From the NCBI GenBank assembly GCA_001599975.1, contig BCIO01000002.1:1240001-1304000 (forward strand): a stretch of DNA of 64,000 nt. Direction: 5' to 3'. Origin of the DNA: Cystobasidiopsis lactophilus. Taxonomy: Eukaryota > Basidiomycota > Agaricostilbomycetes > Agaricostilbales > Chionosphaeraceae. Each line of letters begins with the position of its first letter. Within the stretch, counting starts at the first letter, position 1. A program made the position numbers and the translations under genes. Below the pieces are notes generated by a model that ran no database searches, was not told the DNA's origin, and saw nothing but the letters and a program-made list of their open reading frames with translations. This document shows positions 10,437 through 20,340 of the stretch, in pieces.

Positions 10437-12670
10437 ATGCAGGGCCCCAGAGCCCCAGTCAAGCTTGGTCGTCACTCTTCCCAGCTGCAGCCAGACAAGC
10501 TCCAATGGCCAGACTCCTCGGGCGAACGTGAAAACCAAAACGCGGAGGAAATCGCTGCGCCAAGCCAATTTACATTGTCTGCTGGTTTGGCCGGGAAGAC
10601 CGCTGATGACAACTTCAAGAAGCGCAAGTGGAAAGCGCTGCGGGCGGTCAAGTCCTATGGGGCTTTCATCGGACCTGGTAAGTCGCTCTTTTCGCCAAGA
10701 TGGGTCGACGAAGCATCGCCTGATTTTCGTCATGCAGGCATGGTGGCTTCCATCGCGTATATTGACCCTGTAAGGATCAGTCTGTATTAAAGAGACAAAG
10801 GCTAAGACGCGTGTGTCTTCTACAAGGGGAATTGGGTGAGCAACTTTCATTGATGCTGGCAGGGCGTCGGCTGACACAGCCTCTTAAAAGTCGACCGATT
10901 TGAGTGCTGGCACTCTGTATGGCTACTCGCACCTCTTTGTGGTCCTCATGGCCGGCCTATTCGCTATCCTCTTCCAAATCTTGAGCACCCGCTTGGGGAT
11001 CGTCACCCGCAAAGACCTGACCCAGCACCTGCGAGCCAGCCTGTACGACCGGCCCAAGCACACCTTGCTATGGCGTTGGGTTGGTCTTTATGGCCTTTAT
11101 TTTCTCTACGAATGCGCCATTGTATCGACAGACGTGAGCGTCGTCTAATTGGCGGAAGTCGACTTCCCTCTAACCGATTTCTCCAGCTGGCCGAAATGCT
11201 TGGTACCGCCATCGCTCTCAACCTGCTGATCCCTCAAATCCCAGTTTGGGGCGGCATCCTCCTGACCAGCGCCGACGTCCTCATCGTGCTGGCCTGCTTT
11301 TCGTCTTATCCGTCCATGACTACCAATCGGACCATGCGCGTCTTTGAGCTCATCGTCGGCCTGCTCATTCTGCTGGTACTTGCATGCATGGCTGTCCTCA
11401 TGGCTAAACTCCACCCTGACTGGGTGAGCTGGCACTTCGCTTTGGCCTGCTCATTCCTGCTCTGACACGTGCCCAGGGCCTTGCCTTTCGGTCATACCTT
11501 CCCAACAGCGGCGTGGTCAAGTCTGGAGCAGTATACCAAAGTGTCGGCATTATTGGTGCCACCATCATGCCGCACGCCATCATCTTGGGCAGCCGGATCG
11601 CCGTTGCCGAGCGTGTGCCTAGCAGCAAAGGCTCTCCTTCGCTCGACTACCTCGAGCCAGAGGCTTCTCTGTATTTGTCTCAATCCGACCATGGCTCCCA
11701 GCAACCGATAGAACCGCCCAAATGCGTGCCCAACCTCCACTTCATTCAGAAACACATCAAGCGCGCTTCGATTGATATTGCAGTCAGCCTGGGCAAGTCG
11801 TGCTTCTTCTTTGAAACTGTGCTGAACGTGCGTTGACCTGATCCCAATAGTGTCTTTTGCGCTGGTGATCAAGTAAGAGTTCTCGTGGGTTGGCTACCCG
11901 CCTGTTTTAAGACCAGCCTTTTGCCACAGCTCGTCTATTCTAATCATCGCTGCCTCTGCCTTCCACTCCGAAACTGAAAACGAGCAATTGGCCTCTGGAG
12001 ATCTCTTTGCGGCGCACGCTTTGATCCAACAGCGGCTTGGTCAGGCTCCCGCCATTCTCTTTGCGCTGGGGCTGCTTGCGGCCGGACAGTGTGCTGCTGT
12101 CACTGTGACATTGTTCGTGTTTCTTCTCGCTTTAATTTTGAGTTGGGAAGTCCTGACGTCAAGCACTCAGAGCGGGCCAAGTGATTTCCGAGGGGTGCAT
12201 CGAGTGGAAGACGCGGCCATGGGTGCGAAGGATGTGGACTCGCTTGATCGGCATCATCCCAGCTCTGGCCGTCTCTATCGCAGCAGGGAGGGACGCCATC
12301 GATACGATGCTTGTGGCGTCCCAAGTGGCCTTAAGCATAGTACTGCCCTTTGTCGTCTTCCCGTGAGTCTCCGGCTTTGGTTCCCAGGCAAGGACTGACT
12401 CTGTTCGATAGGCTTCTCTGGTACACGTCAAAGGCACAGCTCATGAGCGCAGTGCCGCCATCGGACTACAAAGCGCCAAAGCCGGCATCAGGGACGGCCA
12501 GCCGGCGCAGGCGTTTTATGGCGCTTCTAACCCATCGCCCCAAGGTGTCGGACGAGCTCGTCTCCTTCGCCACACCCACCGCCATTGCTGTCTTGGGCTG
12601 GAGCATCTTTTCGTTGATTGTTGTCTGTAATATCTCCGGCGTAGTGGAGCTGGGCATTGCCAATGGCTAA
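10437..12670 (+). CDS. Nramp (SMF-type) divalent metal transporter
   Basis: Proton-coupled importer of Mn2+ and related metals, multi-pass membrane protein. The ATG at 10437 begins a polar N-tail. FIGPG is spliced (intron 10678-10737) to MVASIAYIDP and then, after a second intron, to GNW-STDLSAGTLYGY. This gives the Nramp TM1 motif DPGN that binds the metal. Later exons carry QVISEGCIEW and LPFVVFP, the latter in a membrane helix. At least eight short introns are visible. LGQAPAILFALGLLAAGQCA corresponds to TM6, where the usual S-T-V-T-G-T-L is here A-V-T-V-T-L before a splice site. The stop at 12670 ends VVELGIANG. A polypyrimidine tract and acceptor at about 12733 could give an alternative last exon (AKVLLLQRLCPNKV). 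I cannot tell vacuolar from plasma-membrane location. Confidence 0.87.
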
Positions 12671-14380
12671 ATCTGTACAATTGTAATTGCGAGCTATTCT
12701 GCTCTTGTCGTTCTCACTCATCATTTTAACAGGCCAAAGTGTTGCTCTTGCAGAGGCTGTGCCCCAACAAAGTTTAGCCGAAGCCGAGCCCGCCTGGCGA
12801 AATCCACGCCCGTTGCCACCCGACGTCGATGTGCTTCGTCCCTGGCCCTTTGAGCTGGTCTACTGGCAGTACCCATACGACTCAACGACTTGCAAACCCC
12901 ACCTGCTGCTATACCCTGGTCCTGCTCTTGAGAATGCGGTCCCGCTCCCGCTCCCGGCTGGCTCGGGCGGCGGCCTCGCTGCGAGAAGATTCGACTCGCC
13001 TGAGCTTTCGCTGTTGTTTTCGTCTCCTTTTGTAATAGTGTATAAAGGAATTGATCGGGAAGACGAAGTGACACCTCGACCATCCCTCGAGAGCCCAACC
13101 CGGCAAGACCGGCAATGCCATTCGGGCCTGCTCCGAACCAGCGCGCAGGCTTCCCTTTGTTGCTCAGCGCATACTATGGGCTTGTGGTATACGTGCTTTT
13201 GACAAGTGCTCCAAAGGAGCTGTTGCTTTACGCGTCTGGGAAGACAAAAGGCTCCCTCTTACACCATTTGCCCACTTTGCTCCATTGTCTTGCACTTTGG
13301 CCGTTTTTCTTTTTTGCAAGAACTGGACTATTTGGAACCGACAAATGGGCCGAATTTCATCTGCGCAGATAGCTTAGCATTTGCCTTTTTTCCAGATTTT
13401 TGCCACCAATTTCGGCCCCTGAGGTCGCCCTTTCGCCTTTCGCCTGCCAGCCCCGACCCCGGGTTCGACACTTGGGTAATGCTTTAGTCGCGAGAGATTT
13501 AAGCAGGATGAGCATCAATCGCGCTGGTAAGTTTGGAGCTACCTGATGAAAGTTTTCATCGACTAAGCACTACCCAAACTGCAGGCCGGCCCGAATTGGC
13601 GACAAACTGGCGACAACCGCAAGATGCAAGAACGAAGCTGGAAATACATGTAAGAGCCTTTCTTTTTTGTTGTCGCTTTCGACTTTTTGTTTTTGTTTAG
13701 AATGGAGGGTTCTACAGAGCGCTGCTCTTTTGACCCTCTTTCCCTTTTCCCCTGAGAACCAAGTGAGGTCAGCTTAATGTAAAGTGACTCGATTGTCCCT
13801 AAGCTCGTTCGCAATCAATAAGAGAAAGTGGTGGCGTCGACCCGAAGCTGTGATACTCCTCTGGAGCAACACACCGTGACTTTGTGAAAGGCTCGCCACC
13901 CAAATTTGCCTTCGCAAGCTTGCTCTCCGCTTTAGGCCTCTTCAGGATTGCTATTTCGAATAAATAGGCGGTTGCCTTGCGCCTGCCACAGTGGCACTTG
14001 CTCTTCGCGCAGCACAGTGGCACTTGCTCCTCGCACAGCACTTCCTCGCTCACATTTCTGCTCCTATTGATCGCGAGCTTGGGCCTACGTACTACTGCCA
14101 ACCCGATTGTGATGTCCTTTAGGACCGAAGATGAAGCTGGTTGCCCGTCCCAAAGCGTCTTCCCCGGTTCTTCTGCGGGTTTCTCGAGTTTTGCGCTGCC
14201 AAGTGGCGAATGCGCCGCCGAAAAATAGCCTTATCCACGGGTGTGGCGCCGTCAACAGAATCATAATGAAAACACGCCCACGGCCGAAGGTAGCCGATTT
14301 GCCCCAGAGACAAGGGGAAAGGACGGCCCCCTGCGCACCATCCTTAATCCTTTTCAGCCTCCGCGTCCCAATCGCTCACA
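12671..14380. other. Long intergenic region with pyrimidine tracts and a tandem repeat
   Basis: No supported gene. The open frame at 12687-13202 starts on TTG and its hydrophobic start is the polypyrimidine tract next to a splice-like acceptor, so I do not call it. T-rich stretches lie at about 13305-13320 and 13655-13700. A 26 bp tandem duplication sits at 13987-14038. The last few hundred bases should be the promoter and leader of the gene starting at 14381. Confidence 0.5.
13987..14038. repeat. 26 bp tandem direct repeat, two copies
   Basis: Two adjacent 26 bp units (13987-14012 and 14013-14038) start CACAGTGGCACTTGCTC and differ at two positions. They lie about 340 bp upstream of the ATG at 14381, so they may be a duplicated promoter element. 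Confidence 0.8.
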
Positions 14381-15884
14381 ATGTCGGTTCCAGCTACCAC
14401 TCCAACCATCACAGACTCAGCACTCCTCGCTGCTGCCTCTTCTGCTGCCGCTCAAGCTGTCGCCCAGACGACGGCCCAAATGGAGGGCTTGATCGCTTTC
14501 TCAAACACCTTGTTCGGATACAAAGCGTATATCATAGCCATTATGGCCGTCTTGGGTTGGGACTGGCTCACGACGTTGGTGGATATCCGACTCTCTAAAG
14601 ATGGACGCGGCTGAAAACGGCTTGGGCTTTAGGTTCAAAATGGAAGTCGAAAGGTTCTGGCGGGGTCGACTGTCCTTCTATTGTGCGTGCCTGACCTTTC
14701 TTGCGGATCAAACGCGAAAACTCAAGGGAGAGCAGCGGGCGCCTTCCTCTTCTTGCGCTATTGGACTTTGATCAGCAGCATCGTCTACTGCACTCTATAT
14801 TGGCTCCACTGGACGCCGTCACAATGCTACGTTAGCTCATTGCTTCACTTTCATAGCAAGTGCGATGCTAACGGGCACTGCCGTTCAGCATGCCCACTTT
14901 CTTTTGCCGACCCTGGCGATGCCCATGGTTCTTGCCATCAACTTCCTGGCAGGCATGAGGGTTTATGCGCTATACGAAAAGAACAAGAAGGTCTTGGTTC
15001 TTCTGGGTCTGTTGACTCTGGCTGCGATCGGTCTGCAGACTGCGTCTATAATTGGCGATACCATGCTCGCCATCCCACAGCCTCTTACCGGGTGCTTCTG
15101 TGATGTTGGGTCAAATAACCGCTCATATTTGTTCTGGGTCGGTAAGTGGTACTCCGTCCGTCGAAGGTGCCTGTTTTCCTCGTAGCTCACCGGCAGGAGA
15201 ACAGCACCTCTCGTGCTGGACAGCGCCATCGTTGCATTGACAGTCGGAAGGGTTCTGTATAAGATTCGAGAGGGTGAGTGAGTGGTCTATTGGAGTGGAA
15301 GCCCTCTGAAGTGCAGGACGAACAGGCTGCGCGCCACCAATTTTGATGGTCATGATGCGCGACTCGCTGCTGTATTTCATACCCATTCTGGCGTTCAATA
15401 TCTTGTGAGCACTCCATCTGTTGAACAGATGGCCAGTACTGGCACTCAACGGGTTTGAAAGGAACATCGTTTGGTTCTTGGTGGGTTGTTCGAGTCTTCA
15501 AATGACATCTCCGGTGCTGACCAAGAAGTAGCACAAATCGGTGTCGGTCAAGGTGTACCAGTGAGCCACACTTTTCTTTGAAAGGCGAGCTCCCTTCTAA
15601 CCGCGCTATCATGTAGCGCCTCGCTGTCCTTGATGTTCAGCTCCATCTTGATTCAGCGCCTGTGCCTCAACCTACGAAACCCGGAGGCAGTCAAAATCAA
15701 GTCCAACCCCCACGCTGTGGATGTATTCAGCCTTACAGTCCGATCGACCGAAACCGGCAGGATTACCGCAGCTACGGACAGCAAGAACGGAGCCCCGTCA
15801 GAGCACACTTTCGACAGTCGCTCTCCTCTCTATGAGCACAAATACGAGGCCAGATATCCTCCCGGGCCAGGCGAGGCTGTTTAA
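14381..15884 (+). CDS. Multi-pass membrane protein, DUF6533-like (basidiomycete type)
   Basis: A predicted seven-helix-like protein of unknown function, of a family common in basidiomycetes. The ATG at 14381 (context ACAATG) begins an Ala-rich tail. A helix ending VLGWDWLTT is spliced to FKMEVERFWRGRLSFY, which matches the pattern of a helix followed by an E-x-x-x-W segment in DUF6533 proteins. Further helices are AGAFLFLRYWTLISSIVYC, LAMPMVLAINFLAGMRVYAL, VLVLLGLLTLAAIGL, LVLDSAIVALTVGRVLY and DSLLYFIPILAFNI. The last exon has SLSLMFSSILIQRLCLNLR and a polar C-tail ending at 15884. Family assignment is from memory of the layout (L/W-rich first helix, R-D-x-L-L-Y-F block, final L-N-L-R), so moderate confidence; a receptor-like role is only a guess. 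Confidence 0.68.
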
Positions 15885-15980
15885 AGTTGTTCGACTTGTG
15901 CATTCTAATAGCACAAAGCATCCCTTCGTAATATGTCTTGGCAGCTCCTAGTTCCTTGTTCCGAAATGCTGCCTTTGAAA

Positions 15981-17788
15981 TCACCATTTCAATAACCTGG
16001 TACCTCGAAAGCTGTAGGCAAATCCGGTAACGCATGTCAAGTATAAGCCCAAGGTCGCCATCGCGAACATGTCGCTCGCCCGCGTGGTCTTGACGGAGAG
16101 ATTGACCAGTCCAGTGAGAATGTTGGCCTATTGGAGGCATTAGCAATCTTAGCGCATTTGAAGAGGCGCGCCTTACGACAAGGAAGACCGGCATCCCGTT
16201 CGCGTTGAACGCTGAGAACAGAGTGGGAATCGCCGCATCGGTCCCAGCAGCAGTCGGCCAGATGAAGCTCTGAAGGGCCAGGTTCACAAAAAGGAAGGAG
16301 GTATTGAAGGCGCAGATCCATGTCACGTAGGTGAAGTTGGCCTGATGGGTCCGCCATTCCAGTTGAAAGTCAACAATCGCAGAGAGGCAAGACGCACAAG
16401 TTGTCGAGACGGCGTGAGTCCCACGAGCGTTAAAACGACAGTGGCACTCCAGTAAAAGAATGCAAATGTGGCGGCTTCTGTGACCGAGAGAGTTGCACTA
16501 AAAGGCCCGCGCTGCGAGAAGAACCTCTCCTGGAGGGTCTGCTTGACATAGTTTGGATGTCTTGGAAGCATGACGTGGCCGCAGTGGGTTCCCAGGAGAT
16601 ACAGCGCCAAGTAGCCTGCCGAACCTATTCGACGTGTGATCAGGCAACACCGACACGGAGGTCCATACCTGGCAGCGATGCAAGGCCTTCTTTGTTTGCT
16701 GTAATAAGAGACGTTCTAGCCGCTGAGATGGCCCAATCTGCCAGTCCAAGGCCGAGCAGCAGCTGGTGAGCTACCAGAATGCCTCAGCGATTGCAGACCG
16801 GTTTCCAAGGTGAGACCCACTTATTAAGACAATGAAGCCGCACTCTAATGGTTTGAAGTGAGGCATCTCTTGCAGCAGCTGATAACCCAGCGGAAGAAGG
16901 GCCAGAGTGACAAAAAAGTTCCAGTGCACACCGTACTCGGTGACATGTTCCTGTCCGAATGGAAGGTACGTCAGGACTTCGTTAATGTAGCTCAATAGAA
17001 GGACTCGCACGGGATAGTCGACTCCCTTAACGAGGATGATCCTCACAACGCCGAGCAGCAACACAGGAGCGACCCGACGGAGGCTTCGCCCTATCCGCGC
17101 CAGCGGTGGGGCATGCTCATCGCATTTTAAGACTTGCTTATTCTCTTTGGACACATCTTGTTGGGGCTTCAAGCGGCGGAGAAGCTCCAAGGATTGGGCC
17201 ATGCCGTTCGAAAAGACGAACGAGCCAACGCCCAAGTCCATCTGCTTTGACTTTGGGCGGGCGCTGCATTTAAAGCAGAGGAATAGCCTACAATGCTGGT
17301 ACCATACGTCTCACATTTGCCAAACACTCGAGGAAAGACCGGAAAGTCAACCGCCAAAATGCAGATGACAGTCATGACCATCATTTGAGCTCGATGCGCC
17401 GTCACAAATGGCTGACTGAAGTCTTTGGGGAGCTTGAATTGCTCTTGAGTCTTCAGATTGGGCCACAACAAAGCGGTAACGACGGCTGAGGCGGCGAGCA
17501 CCAAGACCAGCGTGAAAGTGGCCAAGGGATCCGAGAAGATGGTGAGGACCAGGAGCAAAGGCATAACCAGTAAGCCCACATCCACGAAGAAGCCTGGCTG
17601 AGAGGCGGCACGCGTGCGATAGACGAGCCAGAGGGCGTATGAGGCCTGCAGATCCCGGTCAATGGCTGACGTTGCTTTGGGAATGAGCTTACGGCTGCGG
17701 TTGCGCACACCACATTGATTCTGGTCATCGAAGTGCCAGCATTGTCAGACACAAAAGCGACTTTCTCCGCCCGGTAGTCATCTTGCAT
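15981..17788 (-). CDS. GWT1: GPI-anchored wall transfer protein 1 (inositol acyltransferase)
   Basis: ER membrane enzyme that acylates the inositol of GlcN-PI during GPI-anchor synthesis; target of the antifungal manogepix in other fungi. The ATG at 17788 gives a family-like start ([20 protein letters not shown]). A 5' intron joins CATAA to [10 protein letters not shown]. Diagnostic blocks are [29 protein letters not shown] spliced to [45 protein letters not shown] and [15 protein letters not shown]. The last exon continues to RGTRLLKW and a stop at 15981. About 12 hydrophobic segments are present. The gene is tail-to-tail with the DUF6533-like gene, with 96 bp between stop codons. The identification is strong; some middle introns are approximate. 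Confidence 0.9.
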
Positions 17789-18025
17789 CCTCTTCTTTCA
17801 AGCGGAGTCGGGGTATATGCTGGCGCAGGGCCTTTCGAGGGGCAAGGGCTTGCTCGGTGTGCTTCTATATCTTTGTTGTACACGCTGAGACGCCTGTCCA
17901 GACCACCAGTCTCGGCCAAGTTGGCTGGACTGGGAAGACCTTCGGAAACCTCGAAGTTGCTCTGGTCCGACGACGTGACTTTCCTTTCGACTTTTCACCC
18001 CTAGCAACCAAAAGCAAACGTCAAG

Positions 18026-20070
18026 ATGGGAGTAGTTGGTACGCCTCCTTGGCTTGTGCTGCCATTTGCGCTCACTCTCTCCCAGACAAGATTCAAGAAA
18101 TCGTTCGTTAAACTCATGCCGCTCACCTTCTCCTTAACTGATGCGTCTCTCAGGAAGCAGAGATGGTAAGATTCAGGGAACAGTGGAAATCGGCTATTAA
18201 CAGGGTATCTGCAGCGGAAAACGCAAAAGAATAAGGTGCAGTACCCATATCGTGCTTCCTTCGCCGTCCCTGCCATGTTCTGACAACAAAAAAAATTTGA
18301 ACCGTGAGGCGACTGAGTTTCATTTGGGCATGCTGAAAGCCAAGCTAGCGAAATATGTGAGTCCGGGGCGAGTTGGCGACGAAATGGCGGAGCTCACCGA
18401 CGTCCAGCGCGCCCAACTGCTTGAACCTACCAAGAAAGGCCCAGCCGGTGAAGTATGCTTACTCTCCATGACCACCTGATATTTCAGGCTCAAGTTGCGT
18501 TAGGGCTTCGACGTCGCCAAGAGTGGACATGCCCGAGTCGCCCTCCTTGGTTTCCCCTCGGCCGGCAAATCCACCCTCCTTTCCAAAACAACCAAGACCC
18601 AATCTGAAGTGGCTGCCTATGAGTACACAAGTACGTCGATGCGCACCTGCTGTGACCCGGAGTTGATTGAAATCTTGGAATCACAGCCTTGAGTGAGCGG
18701 TCCGCTTGCCTCTCAGAAGCGCGCAGGCTCAATCTGAGGACCGCCTCCCAGCTGCAATTCGTGAGTGCTGGCTATACAAAGCAGAATGTTACCAACTAAG
18801 TCAAGGAATATAGCCGGCGTGCTCCAGATCGAAGGCGCGACAGTCCAGCTGCTCGATCTGCCAGGTATCATCGAAGGCGCCGCACAAGGAAGAGGTAGAG
18901 GTCGACAGGTTGTCTCAGTGGTCAAGACGGCAGATTTGATCCTCATGATGCTGGATTGCACGAAGAGCAAAGATCAGCGGCGACTCCTGGAAATCGAGCT
19001 AGAAGCAGTGGGCGTTCGAGTCAACCAGAAGAAGCCAGACATCGTCTTCAAGAAGAAAGCGGCCGGCGGAGTGTCCATCTCACAGTAGGCGTCTTCTCGT
19101 TGCCACAGTGGTGATATTGTTTAACTTGTGCACAGCACCGTGCCAATGACGAAGATTGACGAGAAGACGATCCGCAGCATCTTGCAGTCTTACAAGTTGC
19201 ACAATATGGACGTCATGGTGCGAGAGGACGTCGATGTCGACCAATTCCTTGACGTTTTGTTGGGGTCACGAAAATACACTCGGTGTCTATACGCTTACAA
19301 CGTGAGATATTCCATCTCGATGTCTCAATTTCAAAAGCTCATGTCAAGATAGAAAATTGACGCTATCTCTCTCGAGCTCGTTGACCAGCTGGCGCGACAG
19401 CCCAATTCTCTGGTAATTTCATGCGCATTGGACTTGAGTGAGCGTCCATGCTGGCGGTGATACTCTTCCACAAACTAAGCCTCGCTTCAGATCTCAAGGG
19501 CGAGGGCGGCTTGCTCGATCGCATCTGGGCTGAGCTCGGCCTCTTACGCATCTACACCAAAAAGCGAGGTGACAAACCGGACTTCGAAGATCCGCTGGTC
19601 GTGCGGGCTGGGTCATCAGTTGAAGGTATGTGTCATACTGTCCCATAGGAATTATCCAGATGCTCATTGCACGGAATGAAAGATGTGGCGCGACAAGTGC
19701 ATAAGAGGTGAGTTCTGGCTGGCTCCTTGAAGATGCTACTAAGGCCGAGGGCTGACCTTGAATCCTTTAGCTTGGTGCCATTGTTCAAGGTGAGGCTTTT
19801 CCTGTACCGCCACGACGTTGCATAAGCTCAAGTGCAACTGTCCGTCCGCAGTATTGCCTGTGCGCTTTGTGATGAGCCAACTGTTCTACACCTTCTAACG
19901 CATGCTTTCACTCTACCAGAGTTTGGGGCAAATCCAGCAAATTCAACCCCATGCCGATGAAAGTGGGGCTGTCGCACCTGTTGTGCGACGAGGATGTGAT
20001 CAGCATAGTGAGTGCTTTTCGTGTTGGACCGATCGTTCACGGCTAACTCCTGCTTCAGGCGACCAAATGA
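18026..20070 (+). CDS. RBG1: Developmentally regulated GTP-binding protein (DRG/RBG1 family)
   Basis: Ribosome-associated OBG/DRG GTPase that works with a Tma46/DFRP partner in translation. The start MGVV is spliced to DKIQEI, EAEM, RKTQKNK and [16 protein letters not shown]. The G1 loop is [10 protein letters not shown]3 is [16 protein letters not shown], and YAYNKID includes the NKID G4 motif. The C-terminal TGS domain has [25 protein letters not shown] and ends ISIATK at 20070. I count 17 introns. The G2 stretch YEYTTLTAIPG is only recovered if two microexons (18687-18692 and 18752-18760) are included. The intron after AKY is 51 nt and has no stop in frame. Length and domain order match the family throughout. 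It is convergent with PRP5. Confidence 0.93.
18687..18692 (+). other. RBG1: 6-nt microexon of the DRG gene
   Basis: CCTTGA lies between an acceptor (TCACAG) and a donor (GTGAGC). Joined to the preceding ACA-A and the next microexon it encodes the T-L-T part of the G2 region. Confidence 0.8.
18752..18760 (+). other. RBG1: 9-nt microexon of the DRG gene
   Basis: CTGCAATTC lies between acceptor CCTCCCAG and donor GTGAGTGC. It completes T-A-I-P before the exon starting at 18814 (CCGGCGTGCTC), restoring the conserved T-x-I-P-G stretch of DRG GTPases. Confidence 0.8.
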
Positions 20071-20340
20071 AGGGGTTTCCTCACTCATGTGTCGTGGGAC
20101 TGCGGCTGCATCGAGCGGATCGGAGAGGTGGTGCTCGGGTGGACGCAACGCAACGCGCAAAGGCTGCAGCGTCTATATGGTCGTCCCGGAGCTCATCAGT
20201 AGTTGTAGTAGAGATGCTCAATAACAGGCGTCTGAGTTGCGAAGACGAAAAGAACAGTGTCCACTCGACGAGGACAAGGGCAATGCAAAGAGCTGCAACG
20301 TTCCACCAGCCACGAAGAAAAGCCCGTCCGCCAGTCCTGT

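Noticed and set aside
12687-13202. Signal-peptide-like frame after the Nramp gene
   Set aside because: Starts on TTG; the hydrophobic part is a polypyrimidine tract before a splice-type acceptor, and no upstream ATG exists.
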